A stretch of 36,505 nt of DNA, from NCBI RefSeq assembly GCF_004348335.1, contig NZ_SMJW01000058.1, positions 1 through 36,505 of the forward strand, in the 5' to 3' direction. The position numbers and the translations under genes were made by a program. Under the pieces are notes generated by a model, which searched no databases, was not told the origin of the DNA, and was given only the letters and a program-made list of their open reading frames with translations. Positions 23,727-34,542 of the stretch are shown one piece after another. Source of the stretch: Actinomadura bangladeshensis. GTDB taxonomy: Bacteria > Actinomycetota > Actinomycetes > Streptosporangiales > Streptosporangiaceae. Within the stretch, counting starts at the first letter, position 1. Each line of letters starts with the position of its first letter.

Positions 23727-24587
23727 ATGACGACACAGAACACCTTCGACATCGGCGGCGATCTCCGGGTCGGCCGAATGGGATTCGGCGCGATGCGGCT
23801 GCCCGTGAGCACCCTCCACGGCCCGGCGAACGACCGCGACACCGGTTTGAAGATCCTCCGCCGGGCCGTCGAGCTGGGCGTCGACCACATCGACACCGCC
23901 GCGTTCTACTACCACCAGGACGGCCTCGCGGCGAACGAGATGATCCGCGCGGCGCTGAGCCCCTACCCGGACGGCCTGGTCATCGCCACCAAGGTCGGGC
24001 CCTACCGGGGGCCGGACGACCCGATCCCGTCCGGGCAGCTCCCCGCGTCCGGGCTGCGCGCCGAGGTGGAGCGGAACCTGCGCGAGCTGGGCCGCGACCA
24101 CCTCGACCTCGTCTACCTCCGGCCGGGCGGTCTGGAAGAGGCCGGCGACGACCCGATCGGGGAGCGCTTCGAGATCCTGGCCGGCCTCCGCGAGGAGGGG
24201 CTGATCCGGCACCTCGGGCTGAGCCACGTCACCGCGGCGCAGCTCGCCGAGGCGCGCGCGATCGCACCGGTCGCCGCGATCCAGAACCGCTTCGACATCA
24301 CCCGGCCCCAGGACGCCGAACTCCTGGAGATCTGCGAGCGCGAGCACATCGCCTACGCGCCCTACTTCCCGCTCGGCGGCTTCGGCATCCCCGACGACGC
24401 GCGCGTCAAGGCCGTCGCCGCGCGGCACGGCGCCACCGTCCCGCAGGTGCTCCTCGCGGGCCTGCTCGCCCTCTCGCCGGTGATGCTGGCGATCCCCGGC
24501 ACCGGCTCCCCGGACCATCTGGAGGAGAACATGGCCGCCGCCGACCTGGCCCTCGGCGACGACGATCTCGCCGCTTTGCGGAGCTAG
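23727..24587 (+). CDS. aldo/keto reductase family oxidoreductase
   Basis: A 286-residue TIM-barrel NADPH-dependent oxidoreductase. Catalytic D56 and Y61 (HIDTAAFYY) and K89 (IATKVG) are present. The position of the usual catalytic His (LDLYLIH in typical members) is occupied here by Arg132 (LDLVYLRPGG), as happens in some actinobacterial branches, so its preferred reaction may differ. C-terminal cofactor motif IPGTGSPDHLEEN is intact. Start ATG 23727 (CTC ATG ACG); no strong ribosome site. It is divergently arranged from the LuxR-like regulator and probably regulated by it. Confidence 0.9.
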   Translation: MTTQNTFDIGGDLRVGRMGFGAMRLPVSTLHGPANDRDTGLKILRRAVELGVDHIDTAAFYYHQDGLAANEMIRAALSPYPDGLVIATKVGPYRGPDDPIPSGQLPASGLRAEVERNLRELGRDHLDLVYLRPGGLEEAGDDPIGERFEILAGLREEGLIRHLGLSHVTAAQLAEARAIAPVAAIQNRFDITRPQDAELLEICEREHIAYAPYFPLGGFGIPDDARVKAVAARHGATVPQVLLAGLLALSPVMLAIPGTGSPDHLEENMAAADLALGDDDLAALRS

Positions 24588-24608
24588 TCCCCGCATCCGC
24601 CCGGACCG

Positions 24609-24637
24609 TTTACCCTGGACAGGTTTTTGCGTACAGG
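24609..24637 (+). promoter_or_regulatory. possible promoter of the PadR regulator gene
   Basis: TTTACC and TACAGG are separated by 17 nt, matching a sigma-70-type -35/-10 arrangement. If real, transcription would start within a few nt of the ATG at 24646, in conflict with the GGGGGAG ribosome site that overlaps the -10. Either the message is nearly leaderless or this is a coincidence. Confidence 0.25.
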
Positions 24638-24645
24638 GGGAGACC

Positions 24646-25209
24646 ATGTCGACGACGCGGCTGCTGGTGCTCGGCGGGGTGCGGCGGTTCGGGCGGGCGC
24701 ACGGCTACGAGGTGCGCCGCGAGCTGATGTCGTGGGGCTCGGACGAGTGGGCCCACGTCAACCCGGGCTCGATCTACCACGCGCTGAGGCAGCTCGCCAA
24801 GGAGGGCCTGCTGCTCGCCCACGAGGTGGAGGAGAGCGAGGCGGGCCCGCCGCACACCGACTACGAGATCACCGACGCGGGCCGGGCGGAGTTCCTGCGG
24901 CTGCTGCGCTGCGCCCTCGCCACCATCGACATCCGGCATCCGGAGATGCTGACGGCCGGGCTCGGGTTCCTCACCGAGCTGCCGCGCACCGAGGTGATCG
25001 AGCTGCTCCGCCGGCGGCTGGACGGCCTGGCGGAGTGGCGCGCGTCCGTCGCCCCGCACCTGGACGAGCAGGATCCGTCCGACCATCTGCGCGAACTGCT
25101 CGGCTACTGGGTCCACTCGGCCGAGTCCGCCACGCGGTGGACGCGGGGGCTGATCGAGCGGCTGGAGTCCGGCGCGTACGTCATGGCGGGCGAGACCGCG
25201 CCGGGCTAG
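24646..25209 (+). CDS. PadR-family transcriptional regulator
   Basis: A 187-residue regulator. The N-terminal winged helix of the PadR family is clear: LLVLGGVRRFGRAHGYEVRREL, then WAHVNPGSIYHALRQLAKEGLL, and the wing YEITDAGRAEFLRLL. The C-terminal half is the helical dimerisation domain (VIELLRRRLDGLAEWRASVAPHL). PadR proteins usually repress a neighbouring transporter or detoxification gene in response to small molecules. The neighbour on the 3' side is the convergent lipid-kinase gene (8 nt away) and on the 5' side the aldo/keto reductase; neither is an obvious target. Confidence 0.93.
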   Translation: MSTTRLLVLGGVRRFGRAHGYEVRRELMSWGSDEWAHVNPGSIYHALRQLAKEGLLLAHEVEESEAGPPHTDYEITDAGRAEFLRLLRCALATIDIRHPEMLTAGLGFLTELPRTEVIELLRRRLDGLAEWRASVAPHLDEQDPSDHLRELLGYWVHSAESATRWTRGLIERLESGAYVMAGETAPG

Positions 25210-25217
25210 CCGGGCCG

Positions 25218-26219
25218 TCAGGTGTCGGCGAACGTGCGCGGGACGATCACCCGCAGCGCGTTGCCGCGCAGCTTGATCGAGACCGGGGTGCGGCCGCGGA
25301 TCTCGCCGTCGACGTCCACCCGCATCGGCGGGTCGGTCTCGATCTCGACCTCCGCCGTGGTGAGGAACGCGTCCTCCTCCAGGGAGCGCCACTGCCCGGT
25401 GAGGACGTGCCGGGCCGTCGCCGACGCCAGCCGCAGCCGCCGCTCGTCGCCGAGCCGGTAGACGGCGAGCAGCCGGTCGTCCGGGCTGGCGTCACGGGCG
25501 ATCCGCTGCCCGCTGTGGTGCGCGCCGTTCGCGACGTTCAGCTGGTGCGTCGCGACCTCGCGGGTCTCCCCGTCGATCGTGATGCGCGCGGTGAACGCCT
25601 CGTGGCCGGGCAGCAGCCGCGCCGCCGTCAGCGCGTACGCGGGCCGCCCCACGAACCGCTTCAGCGCGTGCGGGACGTTCTCGGCGACCTGCACCGACAG
25701 CCCGAGGCTCACCATGTTCGCGAAGATGTGCTCGCGGTCGGCGCCGGGCCCCGCGCCCTGCGGGTCGCCGGTCGACTCGAACCAGCCGACGTCCACGTCC
25801 GCGACCTTGCCCGCGTCCGGGCGGCCGATCGCGAGGGTGCGGACCGCGCCGGGCAGGTCGAGCGGGAGCTCCAGGCTGCGGGCGAAGTTGTTGGTGGTGC
25901 CGAGCGGCAGCACGCCGAGCGCGATGTCGCGGTGCGCCAGATGACCGACCGCCTCGGCGACCGTGCCGTCCCCGCCGCCGACGACCACGAGGTCGGGCTC
26001 CAGCGCGAGGACGTCGGTGAACAGCTCGCGCAGCCGGGTCGGGTCGGTGACCGGGAACACGTGCGGGAATTCCAGGCCCGCCTCGCGCAGCAACCGGCGG
26101 GCCGTGCCGTAGAGCCGGCGGCCCCGCCGGGACCGGGAGTTGATCACCAGCACCGCGCGCCCGCCGCCCGCGATGGCCGACTCCAGCTCCGCCTTGCTCC
26201 GCATCTCGACGCTCCGCAT
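25218..26219 (-). CDS. diacylglycerol-kinase/sphingosine-kinase-family lipid kinase
   Basis: A 333-residue lipid kinase-like protein that would phosphorylate diacylglycerol or a related lipid using ATP. The catalytic loop GGGDGTVAEA (81-90) and ATP-site LPLGTTNNFAR are present, followed by the beta-sandwich domain (HQLNVANGAHHSGQ, DVDGEIRGRTPVSIKL). ATG 26219 is preceded by GAGGAGGG 12 nt upstream; the in-frame ATG at 26204 is an alternative. In actinomycetes such kinases act in membrane-lipid or cell-wall glycolipid turnover. It is divergent from the esterase-like gene. Confidence 0.9.
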   Translation of the reverse strand: MRSVEMRSKAELESAIAGGGRAVLVINSRSRRGRRLYGTARRLLREAGLEFPHVFPVTDPTRLRELFTDVLALEPDLVVVGGGDGTVAEAVGHLAHRDIALGVLPLGTTNNFARSLELPLDLPGAVRTLAIGRPDAGKVADVDVGWFESTGDPQGAGPGADREHIFANMVSLGLSVQVAENVPHALKRFVGRPAYALTAARLLPGHEAFTARITIDGETREVATHQLNVANGAHHSGQRIARDASPDDRLLAVYRLGDERRLRLASATARHVLTGQWRSLEEDAFLTTAEVEIETDPPMRVDVDGEIRGRTPVSIKLRGNALRVIVPRTFADT

Positions 26220-26289
26220 CTCGACCGGTCGCCCTCCTCGTCCGCGTCACCCTACAAGGAACGTGGAACCGGAAACTCCGGCCCGACAT

Positions 26290-26317
26290 TTTATAAACCC
26301 ATTGCACGGCGTTGAAA
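26290..26317 (-). promoter_or_regulatory. promoter of the lipid-kinase gene
   Basis: On the minus strand TTTCAA (26317-26312) and TATAAA (26295-26290) are spaced 16 nt apart in the most AT-rich part of a 159-nt divergent spacer. The -10 lies about 70 nt before the kinase start. Nothing else in the spacer is clear. Confidence 0.45.
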
Positions 26318-26378
26318 CATGGCGCCGAGTGGGGATCCTTACAAATAACGTACTTCTGATTGACCCGGGGCGGAAAAC

Positions 26379-27338
26379 ATGCGGCCGAGCGGCTTGGCGG
26401 GGGCGGGATTCGACGGCGCGGGCGTGGTGGGCGAGCGCCGGCTCCGGCGCCGGGTGCTCGATCTCGCCGTCCGCTCGCCGCTGCTGGCGGACGCCGCCCA
26501 CGTCCGCCTCCTGCTGCCGCGCGGCTGGTCACGGGACGCCTCCCGCACCTGGCCGGTGCTCTGGCTGCTGCACGGCCTTCCGCACGGTCCTGCGCGCGGG
26601 GCGGGGGAAGGCGGCCACACCGCCTGGAGCGACCACACCGACATCGAGGAGCTGACCGAGGACGCCGGCGTGATCGTCGTCATGCCGGACGGCGGCCCGT
26701 GCGGCAATTACACCGACTGGTGGAATCGCGGGGGCGGCGGCGTGCCGAAGTGGGAGACGTTCCACCTCTCCGAACTCCGCCAGATCCTGGAGGCCGGATA
26801 CCGGGCCGGCCCGGCCCGCGCCGTCGCCGGGAACGCGATGGGCGGCCTCGGCGCGCTGGCGTACGCGGCGCGCCACCGCGGCATGTTCCGGGCGGCGGCC
26901 TCGTTCAGCGGCCCGGTGCACACCCTGTACCGCGACCCGGCCGGGCTCGACGTCGCCGATCTCGTCGAGCTGGGCGTCGCGATCGGCGCCCCGTCCCTCG
27001 CCTGGACGGACGTGTGGGGCGACCCCGACGAGCAGCGCGTCGTGTGGCGGCAGCACAACCCCTACGACCTCGCCGGCCGCCTCGCCGGTGTCCGCGTCCA
27101 CGTGAGCAGCGGCGACGGCATGCCGGGTCCGTACGACGCGGGCTCCCACGGGGACGAGGGCGCCGCGGCGGACGTGCTGGAGGCGCTCGCCTGCACCGTG
27201 TCCCGGGAGTTCGCCGGCAAGCTCGGGAAGCTCGGCATCCCCGTCACCACGCACTTCTACCGGGGCACCCACACCTGGCCCTACTGGCGGCGCGAGCTGC
27301 GCGCGGCGCTGCCCGCCCTGCTGGCGGCGATCACCTGA
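26379..27338 (+). CDS. esterase-fold (antigen 85-type) protein lacking the nucleophile serine
   Basis: A 319-residue alpha/beta-hydrolase of the putative-esterase (Esterase D/antigen 85) family. Conserved blocks include PVLWLLHGLPHG, VVMPDGGPCGNYTDWWN, the region that normally reads GxSxG but is GNAMGG here (151-156), and THTWPYWRREL with the catalytic His. The nucleophile position is Ala153 (codon GCG), so hydrolysis by the usual mechanism should be impossible. No signal peptide is visible although most relatives are secreted. Non-catalytic relatives exist, for example MPT51 of mycobacteria. Start ATG 26379; no strong ribosome site. The amidohydrolase gene follows after 20 nt. Confidence 0.85.
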   Translation: MRPSGLAGAGFDGAGVVGERRLRRRVLDLAVRSPLLADAAHVRLLLPRGWSRDASRTWPVLWLLHGLPHGPARGAGEGGHTAWSDHTDIEELTEDAGVIVVMPDGGPCGNYTDWWNRGGGGVPKWETFHLSELRQILEAGYRAGPARAVAGNAMGGLGALAYAARHRGMFRAAASFSGPVHTLYRDPAGLDVADLVELGVAIGAPSLAWTDVWGDPDEQRVVWRQHNPYDLAGRLAGVRVHVSSGDGMPGPYDAGSHGDEGAAADVLEALACTVSREFAGKLGKLGIPVTTHFYRGTHTWPYWRRELRAALPALLAAIT

Positions 27339-27358
27339 CCGGCGGCTAGGGTCGGGGC

Positions 27359-28246
27359 GTGGCCGAACCTCGTTCTGATGCAGCCGTCCCCGCGTTCTGG
27401 CAGGCGCTCGGGCTCCCGGGCATCATCGACGTCCATGTCCACTTCATGCCGCAGCGGCTGATGAGCGCGGTCTGGGGGTACTTCGACGACGCGGGCCCGC
27501 TGATCGGGGCCGAATGGCCCATCCACTACCGGGACTCGGAGGAGGAGCGGCTGGGATCCCTGCGCGGCCTCGGCGTCCGCGCGTTCACCTCGCTCGCCTA
27601 CCCGCACCGCCCCGGCATGGCCGAGTCGCTGAACGAGTGGACCGCGCAGTTCGCCGCCCGCGTCCCCGAGTGCATCCAGACCGCGACGTTCTTCCCGGAG
27701 CCGGGCGTCGAGGACTACGTCCGCCGCGCCCTGGACGCGGGCGCCCGCGTCTTCAAGGTGCACCTCCAGGTCGGCGGCTTCGACCCGCGCGCCAAGGAGC
27801 TGGACGCGGTGTGGGGGATGCTCGCCGAGGCGGGGGTGCCCGCGCTCGTCCACGCCGGGTCGGGCCCGGTCGCCAACGGCTACACCGGCCCCGGCCCGTA
27901 CGGGGAGGTCCTCGCCCGCCATCCGCGGCTGACGACGATCGTCGCGCACCTGGGCGCCCCGGAGTTCGAGGGCTTCTTCGCCCTCGCCGACGCCCACGAG
28001 CGCGTCCACCTGGACACCACGATGGTCTTCACCACCTTCGCCCGGCTCGCCGAGTTCCCGGACGCGCTGCTGCCCCGGCTCCGCGACCTCGGCCTGGCGG
28101 GGCGGATCCTGCTCGGCACCGACTTCCCCAACATCCCCTACGAGTACGCGCACCAGCTGGAGTCGCTCGCCGCCCTCGGCCTCGGCGACGACTGGCTGCG
28201 GGCCGTCTGCTGGCGGGGCGCCGCCGAGCTGTTCGGACTGCCGTAG
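27359..28246 (+). CDS. amidohydrolase (amidohydrolase 2 family)
   Basis: A 295-residue metal-dependent hydrolase or decarboxylase of the amidohydrolase-2 type. The N-terminal metal motif is IIDVHVHF (residues 21-28), with Lys in VFKVHLQVG, His in LVHAGSG and HLGAPEF, and the last ligand Asp in LLGTDFPNIPYEY. Start GTG 27359, 20 nt after the esterase-like gene, so probably co-transcribed. Relatives act on small aromatic or lactone substrates; no specific substrate can be named here. Confidence 0.87.
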   Translation: MAEPRSDAAVPAFWQALGLPGIIDVHVHFMPQRLMSAVWGYFDDAGPLIGAEWPIHYRDSEEERLGSLRGLGVRAFTSLAYPHRPGMAESLNEWTAQFAARVPECIQTATFFPEPGVEDYVRRALDAGARVFKVHLQVGGFDPRAKELDAVWGMLAEAGVPALVHAGSGPVANGYTGPGPYGEVLARHPRLTTIVAHLGAPEFEGFFALADAHERVHLDTTMVFTTFARLAEFPDALLPRLRDLGLAGRILLGTDFPNIPYEYAHQLESLAALGLGDDWLRAVCWRGAAELFGLP

Positions 28247-28315
28247 GGCGCCGGCCGCCCGTTTCACGGATTTTCACGCCGGACGGCTGGTCATTCCGGG
28301 ACCCGATCCCCGTTC

Positions 28316-28357
28316 TTGACAGCCGGTGCGGCGGCCGCGACTTTGGGAGCGCTCCCA
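28316..28357 (+). promoter_or_regulatory. promoter -35 and CebR-type operator of the cellulase operon
   Basis: TTGACA at 28316-28321 is a consensus -35 box. The perfect 14-bp palindrome TGGGAGCGCTCCCA at 28344-28357 is the published CebR binding site of Streptomyces cellulase and cellobiose genes. Its position covers the -10 and start-site region, so binding would block transcription; release by cellobiose or cellotriose is the known mechanism for CebR. The cebR gene itself is not in the window. Confidence 0.85.
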
Positions 28358-28380
28358 CACCGTCGAATGAGGTCACCCCC

Positions 28381-31036
<2,656 letters not shown>

Positions 31037-31037
<1 letters not shown>

Positions 31038-33025
31038 TGTCCCGCAGAGCACTGCTCGCCACCGTCCTCGCGGCGGCGCTGCTCCCCTGGGCGGCGCCCG
31101 CCGCGCGGGCGGCGGACGGCCCGGCGCTGACCGTCGACCCGTCCGCGTCCCGGCACGCCATCAGCCCGTACGTCTACGGGATGAACTTCGCCGACGAGGA
31201 CCTCGCGAAGGAACTGCGGCTCCCGGTACGGCGGTGGGGCGGCAACGCGACCACCCGCTACAACTACCTCTACGACGAGACGAACCGGGGCTCGGACTGG
31301 TACTTCGAGAACGTGCCGGGCCCGGCCCCCGACCCGGCCGCGCTGCCGGACGGCTCGGAGACCGACCAGTTCACCGAGCAGGACCGCCGGACCGGCACCG
31401 ACACGATCCTGACCGTCCCGCTGATCGGCTGGACGCCGAAGGGCCGCGACTACACCTGCGGCTTCAGCATCGAGAAGTACGGGCCGCAGCAGAAGGCCGA
31501 CGGCGAATGGCGGCCGGACTGCGGCAACGGCGTCAAGACCGACGGCACCAACGTCACCGGCAACGACCCGGCTGACACCAGCGTCCCCGCCGGACCCGCG
31601 TACGTCACCGACTGGCTGGCGCACCTGACCGGCAAGTACGGGACGGCGGCGGACGGCGGCGTCCGGTTCTACAACCTCGACAACGAACCCGATCTCTGGC
31701 ACGCGACCCACCGGGACGTCCACCCGAAGGGCGCGGGCTACGACGAGATGCGCGACCAGACGTACGCGATCGCGTCCGCCGTGAAGGCCGCCGATCCGGG
31801 CGCGAAGACGCTCGGCCCGGTCGGCTGGGGCTTCCAGTCGCTGACGATGTCCGGCCTGGACAAGCAGACGTGCGACGCCCAGGGCGGCGACTGCTGGTCC
31901 GACCCGCCGGACCGGGCCGCGCACGGCGGCACGCCCTTCGCGGCCTGGTACCTGCAGCAGATGAAGGCGTACGAGAAGGAGCACGGCACCCGCATCCTCG
32001 ACTACTTCGACGAGCACCTCTACCCGCAGCAGAGCGGGGTGGCGCTCGGCGACGCGGGCGACGCGGCGACGCAGGAGCTCCGGCTGCGCTCCACCCGCCA
32101 GCTCTGGGACCCCGCCTACACCGACGAGAGCTGGATCGACCAGCCGATCCAGTACATCCCGCGCATGCGTGAGCTGGTGGACGAGAACTACCCCGGCACC
32201 AAGCTCGCGATCACCGAGTACAACTGGGGTGCGCTCGGCCACCTGAACGGCGCGCTCGCGGAGGCCGACGTCCTCGGCATCTTCGGGCGCGAGGGCCTCG
32301 ATCTCGCCACGCTGTGGGCGCCGCCGGCCGCCACCGACCCCGGGGCGTACGCCTTCCGGATGTACCGGAACTACGACGGCGCCGGTTCCGCGTTCGGCGA
32401 CACGTCCGTGCGCGCGGCGAGCACCGACCAGGACGAGCTGGCCGTGTACGCGGCGCAGCGCTCGTCCGACGAGGCGCTCACGCTGATGATCGTGAACAAG
32501 TCGCTCACCGACGACCTCACGAGCAAGGTGTCGATCGCCGGGCGGTCGGGCTCCGAGCCCGCGGAGGTGTACCGGTACAGCGGCGCCGACCTGTCGTCGA
32601 TCGTCCACGCGCCGGACGTGACCGTCGGGTCGGACGGGTTCACCTCGACGTTCCCCGCGTCCTCGGTCACGCTGGTCGAGATCCCGGCCGACGACGGCCC
32701 GGCCGCGTCGGCGTGCACGGTCGACTACAAGGTGCTCAGCCAGTGGGGGAGCGGGTTCACGGCGCAGGTCACCGTGACCAACACCGGGACCTCGCCGGTC
32801 TCCGGCTGGACGCTCGGGTTCGCCTTCGCCGCCGACCAGCGCGTGACCGGCGGCTGGAGCGCCGCATGGGCGCAGGACGGCGCGGACGTCACCGCCCGCA
32901 ACCTGTCCTGGAACGCCGCCATCCCGCCGGGCGGCAAGGTGCAGATCGGCTTCAACGGCTCCAGCACCGGAACGAACCCGCCCCCGTCCGCCTTCACCTT
33001 GAACGGCGCCCCCTGCAAAACCTGA
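31037..33025 (+). CDS. secreted GH44 endoglucanase/xyloglucanase with C-terminal CBM2
   Basis: A 662-residue glycoside hydrolase of family 44, whose characterised members cut cellulose, xyloglucan and related beta-glucans. Signal peptide about 1-26 (AARAA). The GH44 domain runs to about 550 and has acid/base E217 (FYNLDNEPDLW) and nucleophile E394 (LAITEYNWG). A short linker precedes the CBM2 (about 560-662; SQWGSGFTAQVTVTNTGT and GGWSAAWAQDG). ATG 31037 overlaps the GH5 stop by 1 nt (TGATG), showing translational coupling. Last gene of the operon. Confidence 0.94.
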
Positions 33026-33038
33026 CCGCTTTCCGTTG

Positions 33039-33092
33039 ACCTGCGGCGTGTTGTTGTTATCAGGCGTCTCATAACAACAACACGCCGCAGGT
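33039..33092. terminator. 22-bp perfect stem-loop ending the cellulase operon
   Basis: Arms 33039-33060 and 33071-33092 are perfect inverted copies, 22 bp, around a 10-nt loop (CAGGCGTCTC). The outer 10 bp are GC-rich and the inner 12 bp run GTGTTGTTGTTAT, unusual in this genome. It lies 13 nt after the GH44 stop and 8 nt from the convergent CDF gene's stop, so it can act in both directions. No U-tract follows. Confidence 0.85.
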
Positions 33093-33100
33093 GAACGAGG

Positions 33101-34117
33101 TCAGTGGTCGCAGGGGGAGTTGCCTGCGTGATCGTGGGGTTCTGCGGTCTCCGCCACATGGCGGGGGCCGTGGGCGTCCTCGCAGTGGACGTGCGCGCCG
33201 CCCGACGGCCCGGCCACGTGGTCGACCTCCAGTGTCGTGTGCGTGATCCCGTACGCCTCGCGCAGCAGCTCCTGGAGATCGCGCCGGACGGCGTGGCAGT
33301 CGCCCTGCGTGTCGACGAGCACGTGCGCCGACAGCGCCGGGTAGCCGGAGCTGACCTCCCACACGTGCAGGTCGTGGACCTCCTCCACGCAGGGGCGGCG
33401 GGCCAGCCGGGCGCCGAGCTCGGACGGGTCGACGCCCGCCGGCGCCGCCTCCATGAGCACCCGTCCCGCGTCCCGCAGCAGCCCGTACCCGGCCTTGACC
33501 ATCAGCGCCGCCACCACCAGCGAGGCGACCGCGTCGGCGCGGGACAGCCCCGTCGTCCAGACGACGAGGCCGGCGACCGCCGTCGCGATGAACGCGAACA
33601 GGTCGTTGAGGATGTGCTGGAACGCGCCCTCGACGTTCAGGCTGCTGCGGTCCGCCCGGCTGATCAGGTGGGTCGCCGCGACGTTGACGGCGATGCCGGC
33701 GAGGGCCGTCCAGAACACGAACTGGCCCTCGACGGGCGGCGGGTCGATCAGCCGGCGGACGCCCTCGTAGACGAAGTACGCCGCCAGCAGGATCAGCGTC
33801 AGCCCGTTCAGCTGCGCGGACAGGATCTCCGCGCGGCGCAGCCCGAACGTGTAGCCGCCCTTCGGCGGGCGCGCCGCGATGCGCATCGCGACCAGCGCCA
33901 GTGCGATCGCGAACGCGTCGGTCATCATGTGCGCCGCGTCGGAGATCAGCGCCAGCGAGCCGGAGACCAGGCCGATGACGACCTCGACCGCCATGAACGC
34001 CAGGATCAGCGCCAGCGCCCCGGTGAGCAGCCGCCGGTCGGCCCCCGCCGAGATGGCGTGCCCGTGGCCGTGCCCGTGCCCGTGCCCGCCCTTGTGGTCC
34101 CGGCCGTCCCCGATCAT
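33101..34117 (-). CDS. cation diffusion facilitator (CDF) metal-efflux transporter
   Basis: A 338-residue transporter exporting divalent metal (Zn, Co, Cd or similar) by proton exchange. His/Gly-rich N-terminal tail (HGHGHGHGH, residues 12-20) binds metal. About six membrane helices: the TM2 motif SDAAHMMTDA has the metal-binding D60?/H63/D67 set, and TM5 has FQHILNDLFAF (HxxxD). The cytosolic C-terminal domain is present (VEEVHDLHVWEVSS, ALSAHVLVD) and ends with more His. GGAGGAAGG precedes ATG 34117. The start overlaps the stop of the ArsR-type gene by 4 nt (ATGA). Convergent with the cellulase operon. Confidence 0.95.
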   Translation of the reverse strand: MIGDGRDHKGGHGHGHGHGHAISAGADRRLLTGALALILAFMAVEVVIGLVSGSLALISDAAHMMTDAFAIALALVAMRIAARPPKGGYTFGLRRAEILSAQLNGLTLILLAAYFVYEGVRRLIDPPPVEGQFVFWTALAGIAVNVAATHLISRADRSSLNVEGAFQHILNDLFAFIATAVAGLVVWTTGLSRADAVASLVVAALMVKAGYGLLRDAGRVLMEAAPAGVDPSELGARLARRPCVEEVHDLHVWEVSSGYPALSAHVLVDTQGDCHAVRRDLQELLREAYGITHTTLEVDHVAGPSGGAHVHCEDAHGPRHVAETAEPHDHAGNSPCDH

Positions 34118-34515
34118 GAGCCTTCCTCCCCGTGGCCGATGTGGGTGAGGGCGAGGTCGAGCAGCATCCGGACGTGCGAGTCGTCCAGCCGGTAGTAGGC
34201 CATCCGGCCCGCCCGGCGGACCCGGACGACGCGGTTGGCGCGCAGCAGGCGCAGCGCGTGCGAGACCGCCGACTCCGAGTGCCCGCAGGACGCGGCGATG
34301 TCGCACACGCACATCTCACCCCCTTCGAGCAGCGCGATGATCACCCGCAGCCGGCCGGGGTCGGACAGCAGCCCGAACACCTGCGCCAGCTCGGTGATCG
34401 TCTCCGCGCCCGGGAGTGCGGCGGTGACCAGGGCGACCTTCTGCGGGTCGACCACCCGGACGGTGCACGCGTCGGCGGCCGCCTCGGCGGGCGCGACATC
34501 TGAAGCACTGCTCAT
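34114..34515 (-). CDS. ArsR/SmtB-family metal-sensing repressor
   Basis: A 133-residue winged-helix metal sensor that should release the CDF operon when metal is in excess. The alpha-3 metal motif is EMCVCDIAA (C69, C71, D72) and the recognition helix SESAVSHALRLLR follows. The C-terminal helix has D112, H114, H125, H128 and E130 (DDSHVRMLLDLALTHIGHGE), the pattern of the SmtB/CzrA alpha-5 zinc site. It thus seems to carry both kinds of metal site. ATG 34515 sits in a palindrome and has no ribosome site upstream, so the transcript is probably leaderless. Confidence 0.93.
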   Translation of the reverse strand: MSSASDVAPAEAAADACTVRVVDPQKVALVTAALPGAETITELAQVFGLLSDPGRLRVIIALLEGGEMCVCDIAASCGHSESAVSHALRLLRANRVVRVRRAGRMAYYRLDDSHVRMLLDLALTHIGHGEEGS

Positions 34516-34526
34516 ATGAGCAAATG
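34510..34526 (-). promoter_or_regulatory. operator overlapping the ArsR/SmtB start codon
   Basis: GCTCATATGAGC (34510-34521) is a perfect 12-bp palindrome that contains the ATG of the ArsR-type gene itself. The half-site ATATGAGCA followed by a diverged second half is the usual SmtB/ArsR operator form. A TACATT about 7 nt upstream of the ATG could be the -10, giving a leaderless message; the -35 is not recognisable. Confidence 0.55.
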
Positions 34527-34542
34527 TAGCGTACGGCCGGGA

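Noticed and set aside
34060..34095. Short GTG/CCC repeats (gtgcccgtg) suspected as a tandem or CRISPR-like repeat
   Set aside because: They are codons for the His/Gly metal-binding tail of the CDF transporter.
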